Source: Theodoxus fluviatilis (lineage: Eukaryota; Mollusca; Gastropoda; Cycloneritida; Neritidae). Taken from it: a stretch of 64,000 nt of DNA. The position numbers and the translations under genes were made by a program. Shown here piece by piece: positions 57,709 to 64,000 of this stretch; the first letter of the stretch is position 1, and each line of letters starts with the position of its first letter. Below the pieces are notes generated by a model that saw nothing but the letters and a program-made list of their open reading frames with translations, did no database searches and had not been told where the DNA came from. The stretch spans positions 18,810 to 82,809 of the forward strand of contig JAWQFJ010028799.1 of assembly GCA_034096865.1 (NCBI GenBank), given 5' to 3'.

Positions 57709-58205
57709 ATGAGGGCAGCTGTTTTCTTCAGTTTCAGTTAGTTTCAGTGAATAAGGACAACTCTATATTCTCATTTGTGACACTGATGGGAATTTCATAC
57801 TTGTGGTATCTAGTGTGAAGTGAGAAGTTTGTTACTGAAAGGTGTTTAGCTCAGTATCCATGGGAACCTGTTCAAACAATAGTTTCAGTGAACAGTTTCA
57901 ATGAATAAGGACTACTCCAGTTTTGCACAATTCCTTTGGAACCTAGTCCATATTTTCATTTGTGACACTGATGGGAATTTCATACTTGTGGTACCTAGTG
58001 TGAAGTGAAAAGTTTGTTACTGAAAGGTGTTTAGCTCAGTGTTCATGGGAACCTGTTCAAGCTTTAGTTTCAGTGAATGAGAACAACTCCAGTTTTGCAC
58101 AATTCCTTTGGAACCTAGTCTATATTCTCATTTGGGACACTGATGGCAATTTCATACTTGTGGTACTTAGTGTGAAGTGAGAAGTTTGTTACTGAAAGGT
58201 GCTGT
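57700..58205 (+). repeat. Three ~175-bp tandem units in the piggyBac 3' arm
   Basis: Units contain GACACTGATGG(G/C)AATTTCAT, TAGTGTGAAGTGAGAAGTTT and GTTACTGAAAGGTG at about 57778, 57965 and 58137, with CAGTTTTGCACAATTCCTTT in between. The block that seeds the unit resembles the end of the coding sequence (TTTTGCACAGTTCC at 57678). Confidence 0.85.
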
Positions 58206-58818
58206 GTGAGGGTGTGAACTTTGGAAGGAGAGTCTTTGCACAGGAATCAGTAAGTTGGAAGGTAAGTCTTGCAAAGGAATCAGTTTGCATGAATATATCT
58301 AAACCTTCATTTGTTTTATATCTTTGGTATTTTTTCCTCTGTCTACCTCTTCTTTGTTGACTGGTGATTAGTAAATCAAGCATGTGCCCTTTCCAAAAGA
58401 TTGCAAGATTTGAACTTGGATATTACTTTTTTTTCTCCATGTATTCATTTCTAAGAATGCTATTCATTTCTCTCTTAAAGGAAGAGCAATCATCCTTCAA
58501 TTCATCAGCAATTTTCTTTTTGCTTTAATTTGATTGAGAAATTTTGAAATAAATTTTGATTGTAAGTACCCAATGGAATTTCGTGAGTTGCCTCCCTTAC
58601 CTGTTGTTTTTGTAGTGATTACGTGACTAGTGGCTCATGCACAAGAGGGTTAATGTGATCGACTGCGATGTTTTTGAAACATCATGATAAAACATAGTCT
58701 GTTGTCCAAAGATTTACTACGAATCACAAAGCTTTACCACGTGATGTACACAGCTGCTGATTTGTGAATGGAGTTGTGAATGACGGGACCGGTGTGTGAA
58801 CATTTTACAAGTGGCAAA

Positions 58819-58899
58819 ATGGCTACAGCAAAGAGAAAAGCGCTCACACTGAAACAGCGGATGGAGGTGTTTAAGAAATTAGACCATGAGAATTGTTGA
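58819..58899 (+). pseudogene. Start of a pogo/Tigger transposase (CENP-B-like HTH remnant)
   Basis: ATG at 58819 encodes MATAKRKALTLKQRMEVFKK, the beginning of the first helix-turn-helix of pogo/Tigger transposases and CENP-B. It stops after 26 codons at the right subterminal repeats. The rest of the DNA-binding domain and the DDE core are deleted. Confidence 0.65.
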
Positions 58900-59103
58900 A
58901 CCTCCAAATAGCACCATACCTCGGAATAGCACCACTTCTTGTTTGGTCCCTAGGGGTGGTGCTATTTGCAGGTTCTACTGTACTCAAGTGCAGTCACAAA
59001 ATATTAATATTTCATACTTTTGCCTTCATTCACACTGATGTAAGGATGAGAGTTTTTGCGTCATGCTGTTTGATCTAATGACTGACCTAAAGTGTCAACT
59101 TAC

Positions 59104-62100
59104 ATAAATGGCATACTGCTCACTCTCCTGCAAAACTTCATCAAGCTGATGCAGCTCCGCCCTTGATGTGACTGGGAGCTGCACAGCTGGCTCCATGACT
59201 GAAGTGCTTTCTGGCAAAGGTCCAACAGCACCTCCACCTTGCCCTCTGAGAATGTCCAGGATGCAATCAAGTTTTTGACTGACATCATTGAAGCCCCTGG
59301 ACACCTCTTTGTATTTGTAGAAGAGCTTGTCCACCTTTGCTTCTAGCCCTGAATAAAAAGTTCAAGGGATGTAGGTTACAAAACAAATGTGATCCATTCA
59401 AGGTGACAGAGACCTATCTGCGCAGCATGCAATTTTCCCCCTCATTCCTCTCCACCATAAACGGGAACATTTGTCATCATCAGATGAGATCGAATTAATG
59501 TTTTTATTCAAACACCACCTCATTTGTAGTTAATACCTTTTAGTTACAGTTCTGCAGGTTTACTTCAAAACTGATGCTTGCATTGCAGGCATTACAGTGA
59601 CACTATGACTATGAGCAACCCACAAAAAAGCCTTTTTTTTAACTTCATATGTTCACAGAAATATGAGAATTTAAGATACACCAAACTTGTCATACAGTTT
59701 GGTGGTACAAGCAGTTGCTGCTGAGATTTCTTGTGAATACCTAATACATGATTTCATGTGCCATTTCAAAATGAGAAGACTACAGAAGAGAAGAGGTAAA
59801 GCACAAAATAGATACTGTAGGCATTCAGGAATTTGACTATTGGTGCCTCCAAATCATATTATGCTTACTTGATGTTTCACTCCGATCTACTCTCTGACCA
59901 GCAGTTTTGTAGTAGGGCTGCTCAGGTGTTTCCTGGTGAGATGTTGGCACCGTTGAGGTCCACTGAGGCATGGAGAGTGCTGAAATGACATATGAATAGT
60001 TTGAAACAAAATTTAATAGGTTGATCAGGACTGTAGGAATTTAATCAATATTCTGAGACAACAAAAGCAGAAAATTACTAATGAAAATATAGAAGTTTTT
60101 ATTTTATTTTTATAGCTCCTTGTGTTCGGTTTACCAACAGGTTTCTCCCCTCTTGTTAATAGACCAAAATAAACCATTACAAGAAGGGCAAAGCCCATAC
60201 GACTCACATGCTTGACCTTGACCTTGACATTCAGTGACCTTCAAGGTCAAGGTCAAACAACTAAACCTACCAATGACATCATACACTAAGAACTGCTTTA
60301 CACATTTTTCCTACCAAAATACATGTGACCTTGACCCAAGGTCAAGGTCATCCTAGGTCATGCAACACAAAGCTGTTAATTCAAGACATAGGAAGTACAA
60401 TGGTGCTTATTGGCACTTTCTACCATGAGATATGGTCACTTTTAGTGGTTCATACCCCATTTTGGTCACATTTCATAAGGGTCAAAGTGACCTTGACCTT
60501 GATGATATGTGACCAAATGTGTCTCATGATGAAAGCATAACATGTGCCCCCACAATTTTAAAACTTGAAACAGTTGTCTTCCATAGTTCAGGGTACAGGG
60601 TCACTTCAAAATATGTATACAATCCAACTTTGAAGAGCTCCTGTGACCTTGACCTTGAAGCAACGTCAACCGAACTGGTATCAAAAGATAGGGATTACTT
60701 TGCCCTATATATCATATATAGGTCAGGTATCCAATCTCAAAAACTCCAGAGAAAATTGAGAAAATGTGAAAAATGACTGTTTTTTAGACAACATTTATGG
60801 CCCCTGCGACCTTGACCTTGAAGCAAGGTTAAGTCACTATGTATGTTTTTTTAGGCCTTGTCATCATACACCACCATGCCACATTTGGTATTGATAGACT
60901 TAATAGTCTCCGAGAAAAATCCAACGTTAAAGTTTTCGGACGCCCGGACGGACGAAAAGGGTGAGTACATAGACTCACTTTTGCTTCGCATGTGAGTCAA
61001 GAATTACATCAGTCATTGAAAGAAAGAGTACACTGAAAAATATAATTATGATAAGTAATCATTAAACATTTTAACCATTTCCCAAATTTGGAAAGGTATG
61101 GAGAAACAGGTGAGATTTATAAATAAGAGCTAGTGTTTATTCTATCTATGCCTTTGACCCCTCCTGGGGCATAGGCCGCTAACAATGGTTCTCCAGCCCC
61201 CACGGTCCTGAGCAATCTTTTCCAACTGTCCCCAAGAGTGGCCTGTTCACTTGACATTGGCGTCCAGGTCTCGGCGCCAACTGTTTCGAGGTCGACCTCT
61301 CTTTTTCTTCTCTTGCATTTGGAGCTCAAGATACCTGTCCATCAAAACAAAGACCAGGATTTTCAACACCAATGATAAGTCTGTTCTGCTCTACGGCGCC
61401 GAAGCATGGAGGACCACTGTAACCACCAACAAGAAGATCCAGACATTCATCAACACATGTCTGCACCGCTTTCTACAGATACGATGGCCTGAAAAGATCA
61501 GCAACGAGGAGCTCTGGCAGCGCACAAACCAACAATCAGCAGACCAAGAGATCATTCAAAGGCGCTAGAGATGGTTAGGGCACACATTACGCAAACCGGT
61601 CTCAAACAATACCAGACAGTCCCTTTCATGGAACCCGCAAGGGAATAGCTAGTGTACATCCCAAATATTTCCAAGATAGGCAGGGGATTTATGAAGTACA
61701 TGGAACATGATTAAAAAGTAGGATTCCTTTATGTATAAAAGGAGATATACAGTTAAAACAGCAAAACAGAGCAACTGCTTGACTTGACATCAAAGCTAGA
61801 GAAGCACTGCATAACCTATAAACACAACTGATCAAAGCCTTTGTGTTTACTTGGGGTTTTCTTGCTCTGCACCGTTTCCGCTTTCGGCCACACACTTCAG
61901 CAGCTACAGATATGACATCAGACGTATATTGGCCTTTCCTCTCCATTTCAATGATCTTTTCCCAGGAGGCTGTACAAACAAACAAAAAGACAAATGAAAT
62001 AAACTAAAATGGGTGAGCATGGAATACATGAATACTGAAATCTGCTGGTTTATTATGGGAATAGCAAAACATTGTTTAGCACCTCAAGGCTTACATGGCT

Positions 62101-62469
62101 TACACAGGATTCAAGAACTCATTTCAGCATTTCAAGGCCTACAATACAATGATAACCATTGGAACCAATAAGATCGAGAAGTTTAAAGTAAACAAAGAAA
62201 ATGGAGGTCAACATGCTAAATTGAAAGGAAAACAAAGAGACAATAACAGCATACATACCACTTGATCCAAGAACGCGGACCTTGTGGAGTGTCCACTCAG
62301 ACCCTGGTTCACAATGGCTCCTCACCAGTCGTGATGAGAACTTTGGAGGCCACCAGGTTTGGCATGGTGCACCATCACGTCCTCGAACTACCCTTGTCTC
62401 ACTGACAATCCCTGATGCCAGTGAGCCAGTCTGGTCTTCTTCTTCCAAAAGCTCCACTAGGTAGTACAT
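59104..62469 (-). CDS. DUF4806-like gene, four exons visible, 3' end missing
   Basis: Minus-strand exons 62469-62259 (ATG, MYYLVELLEEEDQTG), 61969-61851, 59962-59869 and 59348-59104 are all bounded by AG/GT and join in phase (1, 0, 1, 0) into 223 open codons. Exons 1-2 give WWPPKFSSRLVRS, EWTLHKVRVLGSS, WEKIIEMERKGQYTSD, the N-terminal block of invertebrate proteins that end in DUF4806; exon 4 gives a coiled-coil DKLFYKYKEVSRGFNDVSQKLD and LPVTSRAELHQLDEVL, the start of a DUF4806-like region. Function is unknown in the family. The last exon (donor TAT|GTAAG at 59103) has no partner before the Tigger/piggyBac block. Exon 3 acceptor could be 59973 instead, but only 59962 keeps the frame. Confidence 0.6.
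60180..60999 (-). mobile_element. Helentron-like repeat, copy H4 (intron of the DUF4806-like gene)
   Basis: Full copy with both 11-base subterminal repeats, the GGGCAAAGCCC hairpin and a short GGACGCCC tract (60946-60956). Lies in intron 2 of the minus-strand gene. A few half-sites are mutated (CAACGTCAACC, AAGGTTAAG). Confidence 0.75.
61137..61646 (-). mobile_element. Twin-primed RTE-type LINE insertion
   Basis: Flanked by a 9-base duplication AGCTAGTGT (61128-61136, 61647-61655). The minus-strand part (61325-61137) encodes KCKRRKREVDLETVGAETW to the LINE C-terminus; the other part (61330-61646) is inverted and encodes, on the plus strand, LSIKTKTRIFNTNDKSVLLYG, SNEELWQRTNQQ and SLSWNPQG. 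In RTE-type LINEs NPQG is followed directly by K-R-K-R-G-R-P-R, so the two parts are adjacent pieces in opposite orientation. It lies in intron 2 of the DUF4806-like gene. Confidence 0.85.
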
Positions 62470-62586
62470 GATGAAACTGGGATGCCCAAAGAGAGAGAGA
62501 GAAACAAAAGACTTTCACATCATATTACTGTCACAACAAACAGCTACCACTTCTTGCCTCTAGGAAAAGATAAACAATCAAATACA

Positions 62587-64000
62587 CAAGAAGGGCAAAG
62601 CTCATACTACTCACATGCTTGACCTTGACCTTTGCATGGCCTTGACCTTCAGGTGACCGTCAAGGTCAAGGTCAAACAACTACACCTAGCACTGACATCA
62701 TACACTAAGACAAGAAGGGCAAAGCCCATACGACTCACATGCTTGACCTTGACCTTTATATGACCTTGACCTTCAGGTGACCTTCAAGGTCAAGGTCAAA
62801 CAACTAAACCTAGCAATGACATCATACACTAAGAAATGATTTACACATTTTTTTCCTACCAAAAAAACATGTGACCTTGACCCAAGGTCAAGGTCATCCA
62901 AGGTCATCCAAGGTCATGTAACACAAAGCTCTTAATTCAAGACATAGGAAGCACAATGGTGCTTATTGGCACTTTCTACCATGAGATATAGTCACTTTTA
63001 GTGGTTCACTACCCCATTTTGGTCACATTTCATAAGGGTCAAAGTGACCTTGACCTTGATGATATGTGACCAAATGTGTCTCATGATGAAAGTATAACAT
63101 GTGCCCCACATAATTATTAAGTTTGAAACAGTTATCTTCCATAGTTCAGGGTCAAGGTCACTTCAAAATATGTATACAATCCAACTTTGAAGAGCTCCTG
63201 TGACCTTGACCTTGAAGCAAGGTCAACCAAACTGGTATCAAAAGATAGGGCTTGCTTTGACCTATATACCACTTGTAGCTAAGGTCGCCATTCTCAATAA
63301 CGTGGGAGAAAATTGGGAAAATGTGAAAAATGACTGTTTTTGAGACCACATTTATGGCTCCTGTGACCTTGACCTTGAAGCAAGGTCAAGTCACTGTGTA
63401 TGTTTTTTGAGGCCTTGTCATCATACACCATCATGCCACATTTGGTGTTGATAGACTTAATAGTCTCCGAGAAAAATCCAACGTTTAAGTTTTTTACGGA
63501 CGCCCGGACGGACGCCCGGACGCCCGGACGGACGCCCGGACGGACGGACGACACGGCTCAGTACATAGACTCACTTTTGCTTCGCATGTGAGTCAAAAAG
63601 CTTTACACATTTTCCCTACCAAAATTCATGTGGCCTTGACCCAAGGTCAAGGTCATCCAAGGTCATCCAAGGTCATGTAACACAAAGCTCTTAATTCAAG
63701 ACATAGGAAGCACAATGGTGCTTATTGGCACTTTCTACCATGAGATATAGTCACTTTTAGTGGTTCACTACCCCATTTTGGTCACATTTCATAAGGGTCA
63801 AAGTGACCTTGACCTTGATGATATGTGACCAAATGTGTCTCATGATGAAAGTATAACATGTGCCCCACATAATTATTAAGTTTGAAACAGTTATCTTCCA
63901 TAGTTCAGGGTCAAGGTCACTTCAAAATATGTATACAATCCAACTTTGAAGAGCTCCTGTGACCTTGACCTTGAAGCAAGGTCAACCAAACTGGTATCAA
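62587..64000 (-). mobile_element. Helentron-like repeat, copy H5, split by H6 and running off the window
   Basis: 62587-62710 is the 124-base terminal part and 63597-64000 its continuation (CTTTACACATTTTCCCTACC onward). Removing H6 restores the canonical order ACTAAGA...CTTTACAC with no duplicated bases. Confidence 0.8.
62711..63596 (-). mobile_element. Helentron-like repeat, copy H6, inserted into H5
   Basis: Complete 886-base copy with clear borders, CAAGAAGGGC at the left and GAGTCA(A) at the right, given by the interrupted H5. The tandem tract GGACGCCC/GGAC is expanded (63498-63550). It closely matches H2 throughout, including the CCACTTGTAGCT variant. Confidence 0.8.

Overview
The window looks like a repeat-saturated stretch of an animal genome, most probably a marine mollusc or another lophotrochozoan (inference from the repeat families, the spliced genes and the lack of any prokaryote-style gene packing; no search was possible). 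Nearly everything is transposable element, and most of it is nested. I see no complete ordinary host gene. The best host-type candidate is a four-exon, 3'-open gene on the minus strand at 59104-62469 (DUF4806-like). A broken SWIM-like exon lies at 676-956.

Layout. 1-5890: SINE-like repeats, a fold-back that copies an exon/intron boundary, a LINE 3' end, a long GA/GACA tract, a Helentron-like repeat and a solo-LTR candidate. 5894-22212: decayed copies of one non-LTR retrotransposon (zinc-finger N-terminus, reverse transcriptase, restriction-like endonuclease; NeSL/Utopia/R2 type) whose 5' end is made of U2 snRNA 5' sequence. These copies are interrupted by Ty3-type LTR elements, another LINE, MITEs and a Helentron-like repeat. 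22213-33547: an 11.3-kb TIR element with a 4-bp target duplication sits inside one of these LINE copies, and itself holds a young 7.3-kb LTR element. 33548-43459: the same LINE resumes, and its 3' half plus a spacer forms a ~1.7-kb tandem array carrying a further young LTR element with a repeat-rich gag. 43460-54015: a U2-headed LINE 5' half sits inside the last array unit and carries a hAT-like element, which holds a Helentron-like repeat, which holds a 4.4-kb TIR transposon with an apparently intact four-exon gene. 54262-58980: a LINE scrap, then a pogo/Tigger-like element holding a piggyBac element. 59104-64000: the DUF4806-like gene, a twin-primed RTE insertion, and Helentron-like copies including one nested in another.

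Most notable: (1) the 45542-49980 transposon, with 25/30-matching TIRs, a CAAATG duplication and an open spliced gene encoding a probable DDD transposase of a DUF7869-like family; (2) the Helentron-like family, each full copy of which packs about a dozen exact TCAAGGTCA nuclear-receptor extended half-sites; (3) the U2 snRNA heads on the LINE; (4) the LINE-derived tandem array and the in-frame RT-endonuclease ORF created when a 3'-truncated copy landed in it. Functions are inferred from motifs read by eye. Family names are from memory and unverified.
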